Positions 6,761-14,984 of a DNA stretch of 22,261 nucleotides are shown here, piece by piece. Below the pieces are notes generated by a model. That model saw only the letters and a program-made list of their open reading frames with translations, ran no database searches and was not told where the DNA came from. Location of the stretch: assembly GCA_041645035.1 (NCBI GenBank), contig JBAZQU010000017.1, positions 1-22,261 of the forward strand, given 5' to 3'. Position 1 is the stretch's first letter. The number at the start of each line of letters is the position of its first letter. The stretch comes from 2-02-FULL-48-14 sp041645035 (lineage in GTDB: Bacteria; Patescibacteriota; Gracilibacteria; UBA1369; 2-02-FULL-48-14). The translations under genes and the position numbers were made by a program.

Positions 6761-6789
6761 TTGACGAATACATTCTTACAAAATATAAT
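6761..6789 (+). promoter_or_regulatory. Near-consensus promoter of the LexA-led operon, with possible operator
   Basis: TTGACG (6761-6766), a 17-bp spacer and a perfect TATAAT (6784-6789) lie 27 bp before the repressor start. This is the best sigma70-type promoter in the window. The spacer contains GAATACATTC (6766-6775), an imperfect dyad with 4-bp arms GAAT/ATTC. It loosely resembles a Gram-positive-type LexA box and would occlude RNA polymerase if bound. The operator call is only an inference. Confidence 0.7.
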
Positions 6790-6815
6790 TCCAGCGTCAA
6801 GTAAATTATTTTTCT

Positions 6816-7433
6816 ATGATTATAGGCGGTCTTTTAACAAAGAAACAGAAGGAGGTACTAGACTTCGTACAGTCTTTTAGTAAAAAACATGGCTATGGAC
6901 CTTCCCTGAAGGAGATTCAAAAAGCCATGGAGTTTACTTCGCACTCGACCGCTCAATTCCATGTTAACCAACTAGCAGAAAAAGGATTTTTAAAAAAAAG
7001 TTCCGGGGTTGCTCGCGGTATTGAACCCCTGAAACGAGAGGATGTTGTTGAAATTCCTATCCTCGGCACTGTTCCGGCTGGTGGTCCAGCGGAAGCCTTA
7101 CAAGAGAGCGAACCAGAAATAAAAGAAATTCCAAAATCTATGTTGAGAAAAGATCGTAAAAGGCATTATTTCTTGAAAGTGAAAGGTGACAGCATGATCG
7201 AAAGAGGAATTTTGGATGGGGATTTGGTGCTGATTCGGGAGCAAACAGATTTTGATAATGGTGATATAGTTGTAATTGCAGATGAAAACTGGAAGGTAAC
7301 GCTTAAAGAGGTCATCAAAGAAAAAAGGCACGTTACTGTAAAACCAGCCAATCCTAACTATCAAATTTACACCCTCCAGCTTGGGAATTGCCAAATTGTT
7401 GGCAAAAAAGTTGGCCTTATCCGAGAAAATTAA
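6816..7433 (+). CDS. lexA: LexA-type self-cleaving repressor
   Basis: A 205-residue LexA homologue of normal length. The N-terminal winged helix (about 7-70) includes LTKKQKEVLDFV, GPSLKEIQKAM and a RGIE segment closing the wing. The Ala-Gly cleavage site is A88-G89 (VPAG). The S24 peptidase domain has catalytic S126 (KGDSMIERG) and K164 (VTLKEV). On RecA-ssDNA activation, family members cut themselves and release their operators. Here it is the first gene of the cargo operon, 9 bp before the nuclease-methyltransferase, so it probably represses its own promoter and the defence genes and lifts repression on DNA damage or phage entry. Whether it also acts on host SOS genes cannot be seen. The start ATG at 6816 has no clear Shine-Dalgarno. 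Confidence 0.92.
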   Translation: MIIGGLLTKKQKEVLDFVQSFSKKHGYGPSLKEIQKAMEFTSHSTAQFHVNQLAEKGFLKKSSGVARGIEPLKREDVVEIPILGTVPAGGPAEALQESEPEIKEIPKSMLRKDRKRHYFLKVKGDSMIERGILDGDLVLIREQTDFDNGDIVVIADENWKVTLKEVIKEKRHVTVKPANPNYQIYTLQLGNCQIVGKKVGLIREN

Positions 7434-7442
7434 AGTTTATTT

Positions 7443-10400
7443 ATGAATAGCGACATTGTAGTAAAACTTAAATCTCTTGTATCTCGTTTCGAAGAAAATG
7501 AGAGTCAATATGTTGCTTCTGGCTCGTCTTATAATGAGACGGAACTTAGAACAGAGTTTCTTAATGAGTTTTTTCAATTATTAGGTTGGGATATTTTAAA
7601 CTCAAAAGGTTTTTCAAAGCCATTTCGAGAAGTCGTTCTTGAGGCTAATGTTTCCGAAGAAGATAAAAATCAAAAACCCGATTATGAATTTCGTTTAAAC
7701 GGAGAAAGAAAATTCTTTTTGGAAGCAAAGAGACCTTCCGTTGATGTACTCTCCTCAAAATCATCAGTTTACCAAGCTCGTCGATATGGCTGGAGCGCTG
7801 GTCTCTCTATTTCCGTGCTTTCAAATTTCAGGAATTTGGTTATTTATGAAACCGTTACTGCACCTTCAGAAAAGGACGATGTGCGCATATCGAAGATCCA
7901 CGAGTTCCATTATAAGCAATATGTTTCGTGTTTTGAGGAAATATATTCTTTACTTTCAAAGGAAGCTGTTTTAAGCGGTCATTTTGATAAAGTCTTCGTT
8001 ACGCCAGCAGATGAGAGAAGAGGGCGTTTGTCATTTGATAGCTATTTTTTGGATCAAATTGAAAAGTGGAGAATTTTATTGGCTAACGACATAAGTAAAA
8101 ATAATCCAGCAATTTCAGCAGAAGAGTTGAATTACTTAATTCAAGTTTTTATTAATAGAATTGTTTTTTTGCGCATTTGTGAAGATAGAAATCTTGAAAA
8201 ATATGGCACTTTGCAGGCACTTGATAAGCAAAATGCAGTTAAAGAGTTGCTGCAACATTTTTATGATGCAGATAAGAAATATAATTCAGGACTTTTTGAT
8301 TTTATTAAGGATAAACTTACTCCTTCTGTTATCTTATCGAATGATGTCTTAATTGAGATAGTTACAGACTTGTATTATCCAAACAGTCCTTATGCATTTT
8401 CAGTTGTCGATCCTAAGATACTTGGTGATATTTATGAGCAGTTTCTCGCAAAAATAATTGTTATAGGAAAAAAACGGGAGATTAATATCGAATATAAGCC
8501 TGAAGTTAAAATAGCGAATGGCGTTTATACAACGCCTTCTTTTATAGTTAGGGAAATAGTCCATAGGACAGTCGAAAATAGGATTTCAAGCCCCGAAGAG
8601 CTAGAGCATATTAGAATCATTGATATTGCTTGTGGTTCAGGAGTTTTTTTACTTGAGGCGTATTCTTATCTACTTGCACATTCTCTGGAGTTTTATCTAA
8701 AAAATCATAAAAAAGATAAAGTGCGGAAAGATGATTATGGGGATGAGCATCTTACATTAGAAGCGAAAAAGGAAATATTGCAGAACCAGATATTTGGTGT
8801 CGACATTGATGAGCGAGCAGTTGAGGTTACAAAATTTAGTTTATTGTTAAAATTACTTGAAGATGTTTCTTCTCCTGAGATAGAAACGACAGCTAAGAAT
8901 AAGAAAAAAGTTCTCCCTTCCCTTGAGGCTACAATTCTTTGTGGGAACAGCATTGTTGACGGTAAATATTTTTCTTACAGAGGCATTTCTAAACTAGAGC
9001 ACCTTGAATTATCCCTTGTAAAGCCATTTGAATGGAATACAGCTTTTCCGGAGGTATTCTCTAATGGAGGTTTTGATGTAATTGTTGGCAATCCTCCTTA
9101 CACTAAGATACAGAATATGGTCCACTACTCACCACAGGAGGTTGGATATTATCAAAGTAAGTATGCTCCATATTTGTCTTCTCATGCGAACAATTTCGAT
9201 AAATATCAATTATTTTTTGAAAGAGCTATTTCTTTACTTGCAAAGAAAGGATGCCTGGGCTTTATTGTTCCACATAAATTCATGTCAACAAAAGCTGGGG
9301 AGGCTTTAAGAGGAGTAGTTGCAAATAACAAAATTCTGAAAGAATTGATTCATTTCGGTGCCAATCAAGTTTTTGGTTCGCAGGCTACAACGTATACTTG
9401 CATAATTATTCTACAGAATAATGAAAATCCTACTTTTGCATTTGAAAAGGTGTCTAATTTGGCTAAATGGAGAGCTGCTCCAGCGAAAGAATCAATGATT
9501 GATATATCATCTGAAGCCTTAGGGGAAGGCCCATGGGTCTTCCCAAGTAAGAGAGAGAAAGAGATTATCGCGCAAATCGAAAATGTTTGTAAAAATAAAT
9601 TGTCAGATATCGCAGAGATTTTTGTAGGAATTCAAACAAGCGCAGATAAAATCTTCTTCTTAAATCCAGAAAGCGAGGATGCTAAGTTTATCTACTTTAC
9701 TCATTCCAATGGGCTAAGTGGCAAAGTCGAAAAGGGAATATTGAAGGGGTCTATTTTAGATCAAACCATCTCACCTTTTCGCTCAACAGTCTCGAATAAG
9801 CAGTTAATATTTCCTTATGAACAAAAAGATGGCGAAAGTACATTGTTAACTGAAAATGAGCTTAAAACAAAGTATCCTCATGCTTATGAATATTTGTCTC
9901 GTTATAGAGAAAAATTGAAAGCAAGGAATATGCCAAATGCAGAAGAGAACTGGTATCAATTTGGAAGATCTCAGAGTCTAAATAAGTTTGGTACAGAGAA
10001 ATTAATTATCAAAAATCCGGCGCTACATGCATGTGTAGCTTTTGATGGTAACAATGTCTTTTTTAGTGGAGGAGGAAATGGGCCTTATTATGGCGTCAGA
10101 CCACGTTCAGGGAATGATATATTTTTCTTGATAGCTTTGCTCAATCATCCAATTTTTGATAAATGGGTTAAGTTACGGAGCAGTGTATTCCGAGGAGGAT
10201 ATTATTCTTTTGGTAAACAATTTATAGAAGGATTTCCTGTAAAAATTCCAGTTAGTCTTGATGATAAAAAGGCTGTTAAAAAGGTTACCGAACATTGGAT
10301 GAAAATAGTTGAGTTAAACAAAGAGCTTGGTACTACGCCTCATCAGGCTACTGAACTTTTACGGCAAAAAAGGTATTTGAAGCTTGAAGCAGATAAAATT

Positions 10401-10475
10401 TTGTCTGAGTTTTATGGCGTTATTCACGATAATTTAATAATCGAAAATGATGAAGAAAATGGAGATGAACAATAA
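7443..10475 (+). CDS. Type IIG-like restriction-modification fusion (PD-(D/E)XK nuclease + N6-adenine methyltransferase)
   Basis: A 1010-residue protein of Eco57I-like architecture. The N-terminal part (about 1-170) looks like a PD-(D/E)XK nuclease: E33 in the opening helix, D80 (KPDYEF), E94 and K96 (FFLEAKRP), then a downstream QARRYGWS motif. A helical linker follows. The gamma-class methyltransferase core has SAM-binding motif I DIACGSG at 394-400 and catalytic NPPY at 550-553, and the C-terminal third is probably the TaqI-like target-recognition region. Such enzymes methylate adenine and cut at a distance from one site using a single polypeptide. The gene is much more AT-rich than the host flanks. 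The next gene starts 29 bp before its stop, which implies coupling. Both active sites look intact; the recognition sequence cannot be predicted. Confidence 0.92.
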   Translation: MNSDIVVKLKSLVSRFEENESQYVASGSSYNETELRTEFLNEFFQLLGWDILNSKGFSKPFREVVLEANVSEEDKNQKPDYEFRLNGERKFFLEAKRPSVDVLSSKSSVYQARRYGWSAGLSISVLSNFRNLVIYETVTAPSEKDDVRISKIHEFHYKQYVSCFEEIYSLLSKEAVLSGHFDKVFVTPADERRGRLSFDSYFLDQIEKWRILLANDISKNNPAISAEELNYLIQVFINRIVFLRICEDRNLEKYGTLQALDKQNAVKELLQHFYDADKKYNSGLFDFIKDKLTPSVILSNDVLIEIVTDLYYPNSPYAFSVVDPKILGDIYEQFLAKIIVIGKKREINIEYKPEVKIANGVYTTPSFIVREIVHRTVENRISSPEELEHIRIIDIACGSGVFLLEAYSYLLAHSLEFYLKNHKKDKVRKDDYGDEHLTLEAKKEILQNQIFGVDIDERAVEVTKFSLLLKLLEDVSSPEIETTAKNKKKVLPSLEATILCGNSIVDGKYFSYRGISKLEHLELSLVKPFEWNTAFPEVFSNGGFDVIVGNPPYTKIQNMVHYSPQEVGYYQSKYAPYLSSHANNFDKYQLFFERAISLLAKKGCLGFIVPHKFMSTKAGEALRGVVANNKILKELIHFGANQVFGSQATTYTCIIILQNNENPTFAFEKVSNLAKWRAAPAKESMIDISSEALGEGPWVFPSKREKEIIAQIENVCKNKLSDIAEIFVGIQTSADKIFFLNPESEDAKFIYFTHSNGLSGKVEKGILKGSILDQTISPFRSTVSNKQLIFPYEQKDGESTLLTENELKTKYPHAYEYLSRYREKLKARNMPNAEENWYQFGRSQSLNKFGTEKLIIKNPALHACVAFDGNNVFFSGGGNGPYYGVRPRSGNDIFFLIALLNHPIFDKWVKLRSSVFRGGYYSFGKQFIEGFPVKIPVSLDDKKAVKKVTEHWMKIVELNKELGTTPHQATELLRQKRYLKLEADKILSEFYGVIHDNLIIENDEENGDEQ

Positions 10476-12105
10476 GCTTCGTGGTGGATATTACACGCCA
10501 CCAGAAATTGCTAAATTTCTCACACTATGGGCACTTAATGGCTCAGAGGAGAGTAGGACAGTTTTGGAGCCTAGTATGGGCGATGGTGCATTTATTCTTC
10601 CTATTGCAAAAGAGCTATCAAGACGAGGAGTTTCTAGGGATGTTGTTGCAAAGAGTATCTTTGGCGTTGAATTGTTTGAGCAGGAGGTGGCAAAGGTCAA
10701 ACATTCTTTAAAGGCTTCTAAATATAACCCAGAGAAGTTCAATTTGATTTGCGGAGATTTTTTTTCTGCTATTGAAGGGCCATTGAAAGATAAAAAGTTT
10801 GATTTAATTGTTGGCAATCCGCCATTTATTCGCTATCAAAATTTCCCCGAAGAGCAGAGAAAGATAGCATTTGAGATACTTTCTAAAAATGGTTTTCACC
10901 CTAATAAGTTAACCAATGCTTGGCTTTTCTTTTTGTTAGTAAGTATTTTTCATTTAAAAGAAAATGGAAAACTTGCAATGGTTATTCCTGCTGAATTACT
11001 ACAGGTAACGTATGCTGCAGAAACTCGTGTTTTTCTTAGTAATTTTTTCCAATCAATCACCATAGTATCTTTTAAGAAATTAGCATTTCAAGGGATACAA
11101 CAAGAGGTAGTGCTGCTTCTTTGTGACAAGAGTAATACAACTCCAAAGGGCATAAATTTTGTAGAGTTATCAGATATTGGTGAATTACCTCCACTTGCTG
11201 ATATAAAAAGTCCTGCTAAATTTAAACCTATTGATCACAATACTGATAAGTGGACGCAATACTACTTAACACAAAAAGAGATTTTATTGCTTCGTAAGCT
11301 CAGGAAGCATAGGAAAATTTCAAGGTTAGGAAATCTTCTGGAAGTTGATGTCGGTGTTGTCACTGGTAATAACAATTTTTTTGTAGTGAACGGTGAAATG
11401 GTGGATAAATATAAACTACAATCTCATGTTGTACCGCTTGTTGGTCGAAGTGCTCAATTTAGTACTGGGATACACTTTACGAAAAAAGATTGGGAAAAAT
11501 TAAATGGTAATAATGGCTTATGCTATCTTTTTTCATATGATATCCCTGTAGATGATGCAACTCCTGTAGGTGTGAAGGAATATTTACAGGTTGGCATTAA
11601 TAATGCTGTTCCAGAAGGTTATAAATGTAGAATAAGGAAAATGTGGCACTCTGTTCCATCCGTAGGGGTTCCCGAAGCTTTATTGTTCCGTCAAATTCAT
11701 ATTGGCCCAAGATTAATATTAAATAAGGCCAATACAGTGCCAACCGATACTATTCATCGAGTTTATTTTAAAGATTCCGTTGATAAATCTAAGCTTGTTG
11801 CTTCCTTTCATAATTCACTGACATTTGCCTTCAGTGAAATCATGGGGCGTAGTTATGGCGGTGGTGTACTTGAGCTAGAGCCTAGTGAAGCGGAAAATCT
11901 TTTAATTCCATATCTTCAAGAGGAAAGTTTTGATGTTGATAAAATGAATCAGATTATTAAAAAAGATGGCATGGAAGCAGCACTAGATTACTCTGATGAT
12001 ATTCTCCTAATTCATGGTCTTGGTCTATCTAGGATTGAAATAAATATGTTGAGACAAATTTGGATGAAACTCTCTCAAAGACGAACGACACGCAAGAAGG
12101 CTTAA
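10447..12105 (+). CDS. N6-adenine DNA methyltransferase (Eco57I/TaqI-like)
   Basis: A 552-residue class I DNA methyltransferase. RGGYYTPPEIAKFL at the N-terminus is the X-motif segment of such enzymes, EPSMGDG at 41-47 is motif I for SAM binding, and NPPF at 124-127 is the catalytic motif for adenine N6 methylation. The C-terminal half, with GRSYGGGVLELEPSEAE, resembles TaqI-type target recognition. There is no nuclease domain. Alternative in-frame ATGs at 10459 and 10465 are possible; the gene overlaps the previous one by 29 bp at 10447 or 11 bp at 10465. A second methyltransferase beside a type IIG enzyme could protect the other strand of an asymmetric site, or act with the nuclease that follows. 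Confidence 0.92.
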   Translation: MMKKMEMNNKLRGGYYTPPEIAKFLTLWALNGSEESRTVLEPSMGDGAFILPIAKELSRRGVSRDVVAKSIFGVELFEQEVAKVKHSLKASKYNPEKFNLICGDFFSAIEGPLKDKKFDLIVGNPPFIRYQNFPEEQRKIAFEILSKNGFHPNKLTNAWLFFLLVSIFHLKENGKLAMVIPAELLQVTYAAETRVFLSNFFQSITIVSFKKLAFQGIQQEVVLLLCDKSNTTPKGINFVELSDIGELPPLADIKSPAKFKPIDHNTDKWTQYYLTQKEILLLRKLRKHRKISRLGNLLEVDVGVVTGNNNFFVVNGEMVDKYKLQSHVVPLVGRSAQFSTGIHFTKKDWEKLNGNNGLCYLFSYDIPVDDATPVGVKEYLQVGINNAVPEGYKCRIRKMWHSVPSVGVPEALLFRQIHIGPRLILNKANTVPTDTIHRVYFKDSVDKSKLVASFHNSLTFAFSEIMGRSYGGGVLELEPSEAENLLIPYLQEESFDVDKMNQIIKKDGMEAALDYSDDILLIHGLGLSRIEINMLRQIWMKLSQRRTTRKKA

Positions 12106-12122
12106 AATATATTCCTTGGCTT

Positions 12123-13634
12123 ATGCACATAACTGCTTCAAAACTCTACGACTATCTTCAATGTAAACACCGCGTCTGGCGGGATATTTATGGGCCTCAA
12201 GAGGAAAAAATTCAAGAAACTAATCCTTTCATAGAGTTACTTTGGCAAAAAGGGGTACAGCATGAAGAAAAAATTGTGGGTAAACTTGGTTTAATTGCTG
12301 ATATGTCAGATGGCTCGCTGGATGAGCGATTTCACAAAACAATAGAGGCGATGAAATCGGAAATTCCTCTCATATATCAGGGTGTTTTGATGCATGGAAA
12401 TTTACTTGGAATCCCCGACTTACTTAAACGCCTCTCCGATGGAAATTACATGGCGATCGATATTAAATCCGGCAGCGGAATGGAGGGAGTCGATGAGGAC
12501 GAAGGGGAGGAAGGAAAACCAAAAAAGCATTATGCAGTTCAGCTTTGTTTGTATACTGAACTTTTGAACATTTTGGGATTTTCAAAGCTAAAAAGCGGCA
12601 AAATTATCGATATTCATGGCAACGAGGTTGATTATGATTTGGCTGCGTCACGCGGGCCAAGAACACCTCAAACTTGGTGGGAGTTTTATGAACAGATCAA
12701 AAAGCATGTCGAGTTTTTAATGAAGAATGAAGATAAAAATAAACCGGCGATGGCGGGTGTTTGTAAGCTTTGCCCTTGGTATACCAGTTGCAAAAAGTGG
12801 TGCGATGAGAATCAAGATTTATCGAATATTTTCTATCTCGGCCGCAGTGTTCGTGATGTAATAAATGAAGATTTACTTGTAGAAAGAATCGAAGATTTTT
12901 TGGATATTGATGTAGAGAACCTTCTTAAGGAAAAGAAAAAAGACAAAAACTTCCTTAAAGGACTAGCCGAAAAAAGTCTCAGCAAATATCTGAGAAGAGC
13001 AAACATTTTGATAAACACCAAAAAGCCGGTTATTTACGAGCCGATAGCGTTTCCGGTAGTAAACTACGAGTTATTTTTTGATATTGAGGACGACCCAACT
13101 CAAGATTTTGTTTATATGCACGGTGTTTATGAGCGTCATGGCAATAATGAAAAATTTTTACATTTCACAGCCAAAGAGTTTAGTAATGAAGCTGAAAAAG
13201 AGGCTTGGGCAAATTTTTGGAAATACATAAAGTCGCTACCCAAAGACGATTTTGCTGTTTATTATTACTCTCACCACGAAAAAACAAAGTACAAGAAATT
13301 ACAGGAGCAGTACCCAGATGTTATTTCGATGGAAGAGGTTGAGACATTTTTCGACAATCCGAATGTAATTGATTTATACAAAATAGTTCAAGGACAAACA
13401 GACTGGCCGGTTGGGAGTTACTCGCTCAAAGCACTTGCCACATTTTTAGGATTCAAGTGGCGAGATGAAACACCTTCGGGAGCTTTATCTATTCAATGGT
13501 TTAACGAATATTTGAAAACCGGTGATGGTAAAATTTTGGAGAGAATATTGCTCTATAACGAGGATGACTGTAAGGCGACTATGGTCTTGAAGGATGCGAT
13601 TGAAAAATTAATAGTTAGAAAGAATGAGACATAA
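12123..13634 (+). CDS. TM0106-type RecB-like nuclease with RNase H-like domain
   Basis: A 503-residue protein from the chosen ATG. The N-terminal Cas4/RecB-like PD-(D/E)XK domain has D99 (GIPDLL), D113 and K115 (AIDIKSG) and a QLCLYTELL helix. An early cysteine (YLQCKHRVW) plus the cluster CKLCPWYTSCKKWC could bind an iron-sulphur cluster as in Cas4 and AddB. The C-terminal domain resembles DnaQ/RNase H-fold exonucleases: FFDIEDDP supplies the first acidic pair and LLYNEDDCKAT the last motif. The TM0106 family has this two-domain plan. The frame opens earlier at a TTG (12060), but the ATG at 12123 places MHITASKLYDYLQC at the N-terminus as in relatives and is 17 bp after the previous stop. 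The likely role is DNA degradation in the defence module; the substrate is unknown. Confidence 0.85.
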   Translation: MHITASKLYDYLQCKHRVWRDIYGPQEEKIQETNPFIELLWQKGVQHEEKIVGKLGLIADMSDGSLDERFHKTIEAMKSEIPLIYQGVLMHGNLLGIPDLLKRLSDGNYMAIDIKSGSGMEGVDEDEGEEGKPKKHYAVQLCLYTELLNILGFSKLKSGKIIDIHGNEVDYDLAASRGPRTPQTWWEFYEQIKKHVEFLMKNEDKNKPAMAGVCKLCPWYTSCKKWCDENQDLSNIFYLGRSVRDVINEDLLVERIEDFLDIDVENLLKEKKKDKNFLKGLAEKSLSKYLRRANILINTKKPVIYEPIAFPVVNYELFFDIEDDPTQDFVYMHGVYERHGNNEKFLHFTAKEFSNEAEKEAWANFWKYIKSLPKDDFAVYYYSHHEKTKYKKLQEQYPDVISMEEVETFFDNPNVIDLYKIVQGQTDWPVGSYSLKALATFLGFKWRDETPSGALSIQWFNEYLKTGDGKILERILLYNEDDCKATMVLKDAIEKLIVRKNET

Positions 13635-14586
13635 TCGAAAAATATTTTCAGAAAGAATTGAGCTGATACTAAAATCTAAGGAGGCAGCATTATCAGCCGT
13701 TCAAATTTATAACAATCCTTTAACGTCTTTTAAATCGGAATCGTTTATAGTGCTTTTTGTGATTGCATGGACGTATTTACTTCATGCCTATTATCGAGAT
13801 AAAAAGATTGACTATAAATATTACATAATTCCAAATAAGCGAAAAAAATACAAAAGAAATTCAGATGGAACAATAAAATATTGGGAATTGATGGAATGTA
13901 TCACGGTGGATGAATGTCCGTTAGACAAACACACAATAAATAATCTCAAGTTCTTAATTGGATTAAGAAACCAGATTGAACATAAAAAAGCGGTTGGTTT
14001 GGACTCCTATTTGTCAGGAAGGTACCAAGCATGTGCTTTAAACTACAATTATTACCTTAAAAAATTACATGGGGAGAGATACGCTCTTGATAATTATCTA
14101 GCTCTAAGTATTCAGTTCGCCGAACTTGACTATGATCAAGCTCAAATCATAAAGGACAAGGAGAGTCTGATCCCTAAAAGTACCCAAACCTATATAGCAA
14201 ACTTTGATAATGAATTAACAGACCCAGAAATTAAAAATGATAGATTCTCTTATAGACTGCTTTTTGTAAAAGTTAATGCAAAAAGAAAGGGACAAGCTGA
14301 TAGAGTAATAGAGTTCCTTGACCCCAAATCTCCTCAAGCAAAAAAGATTTCTAAAGAATATTGGGTAAAAGAAGATAGAGAAAAGCCAAAATTTTTACCT
14401 ACTGAGGTAATAAATAATGTCCGAGGAGCTGGCTTCAAAGATTTTGGGATGCATCAGCATACTCAATTTTGGAAAAAGCATGATGGTAAAAACAAAAATA
14501 AAGAATATGGAGCGCAAGTTTCAAAACAATGGTATTGGTATCAAAATTGGATTGATTTTGTTATTTCAGAGCTGAAAAAGAAATAA
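13624..14586 (+). CDS. DUF3644-family protein with HEPN-like RX4H motif
   Basis: A 320-residue protein that resembles DUF3644 over its N-terminal half (SKEAALSAVQIYNNPLTSFKSE followed by a hydrophobic helix and LLHAYY). The segment GLRNQIEH contains R115-x4-H120, the catalytic pattern of HEPN ribonucleases, in a helical setting. The C-terminal half is lysine-rich and ends in a tryptophan- and tyrosine-rich segment (WYWYQNWIDF). It is the last gene of the operon and overlaps the nuclease gene by 11 bp. Members of this family occur near restriction and defence genes. As inference, it could be an RNA-cutting effector that stops growth when restriction fails. Family membership is likely; HEPN activity is a hypothesis. 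Confidence 0.75.
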   Translation: MRHNRKIFSERIELILKSKEAALSAVQIYNNPLTSFKSESFIVLFVIAWTYLLHAYYRDKKIDYKYYIIPNKRKKYKRNSDGTIKYWELMECITVDECPLDKHTINNLKFLIGLRNQIEHKKAVGLDSYLSGRYQACALNYNYYLKKLHGERYALDNYLALSIQFAELDYDQAQIIKDKESLIPKSTQTYIANFDNELTDPEIKNDRFSYRLLFVKVNAKRKGQADRVIEFLDPKSPQAKKISKEYWVKEDREKPKFLPTEVINNVRGAGFKDFGMHQHTQFWKKHDGKNKNKEYGAQVSKQWYWYQNWIDFVISELKKK

Positions 14587-14598
14587 CCCACTCTAATT

Positions 14599-14879
14599 CC
14601 GCCCCGAAAACGGCACCTCTTTGATGCGGGCAGGCAAAAAGGAGGGGGTCAGGGAGAGGAATTTTTGCCTGCCCGTCCTTTCCCATATTGAATTTTCACA
14701 AAGCCCCATTGCGGGCCGCCCGCCCCCTTTCGGGCGGCGCGAGGAGGAGTGCTTGGGTGCGCCAGCGTGCGTTGCCCCCTTTCAACGCGCGCTGGCGCAG
14801 GGTTCAGCAAAAAATCGCTGGAAGCTAGCTTCCAGAACCTTTAAAATAAGTCCGAACCTCTTCATAGAGGCAGCTCCAA
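14599..14879 (+). repeat. 281-bp repeat, right-arm copy 1 (inverse of 6201-6481)
   Basis: The right end of the element, starting 13 bp after the DUF3644 stop and ending at attR. It is identical to the reverse complement of 6201-6481 as far as read. It carries the hairpin array reversed: A at 14818-14835, B at 14759-14798, C at 14715-14738 and D at 14627-14675. An open frame runs through it but looks incidental. Confidence 0.95.
14873..14879 (+). repeat. attR core (GCTCCAA)
   Basis: The direct repeat of the tRNA 3' end at the right boundary. To its left is the 281-bp arm and to its right host sequence leading into a terminator-like hairpin. Confidence 0.75.
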
Positions 14880-14892
14880 TTAAAGAAGCCCC

Positions 14893-14909
14893 CCCCTCTA
14901 GGGGTTTTT
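14893..14909 (+). terminator. Likely original terminator of tRNA-Gly
   Basis: CCCC-TCTA-GGGG followed by TTTTT. The stem is short but all GC, with more C bases upstream. It starts 13 bases after attR, so it would lie just after the tRNA in the empty locus. The stretch 14910-14984 holds another weak inverted repeat (GTGGGC/GCCCAC, 14910-14932) and no gene. Confidence 0.4.
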
Positions 14910-14984
14910 GTGGGCTCATTAGTGTTGCCCACTATGCCAAAATTTCTTCGTCAATTTCGTTGATGCTTAATGACTCCTTTCGGG

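Larger units (their letters stand above)
4482..14879. mobile_element. Integrative element in tRNA-Gly with serine recombinase and defence-like cargo
   Basis: The element lies between two copies of GCTCCAA (4475-4481, the tRNA 3' end, and 14873-14879). Removing 4482-14879 joins the tRNA directly to ATTAAAGAAG and a terminator-like hairpin at 14893-14909, which is what an untouched tRNA locus should look like. It carries its own large serine recombinase at the left end and AT-rich cargo unlike the flanks. Tyrosine integrases usually target tRNAs, so a serine recombinase here is less common. No replication, conjugation or virion genes are seen, so it could be a genomic island or a satellite that relies on a helper to move between cells. 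Confidence 0.85.

Noticed and set aside
12060..12122. TTG start for the TM0106-type nuclease
   Set aside because: The extra 21 residues overlap the methylase gene and have no family counterpart; the ATG at 12123 gives the expected N-terminus.
6201..14879. Composite transposon with 281-bp insertion-sequence ends
   Set aside because: The repeats contain no transposase, there is no target duplication beyond the 7-bp att core, and their outer ends coincide with the attachment core. Attachment-arm duplication explains them better.
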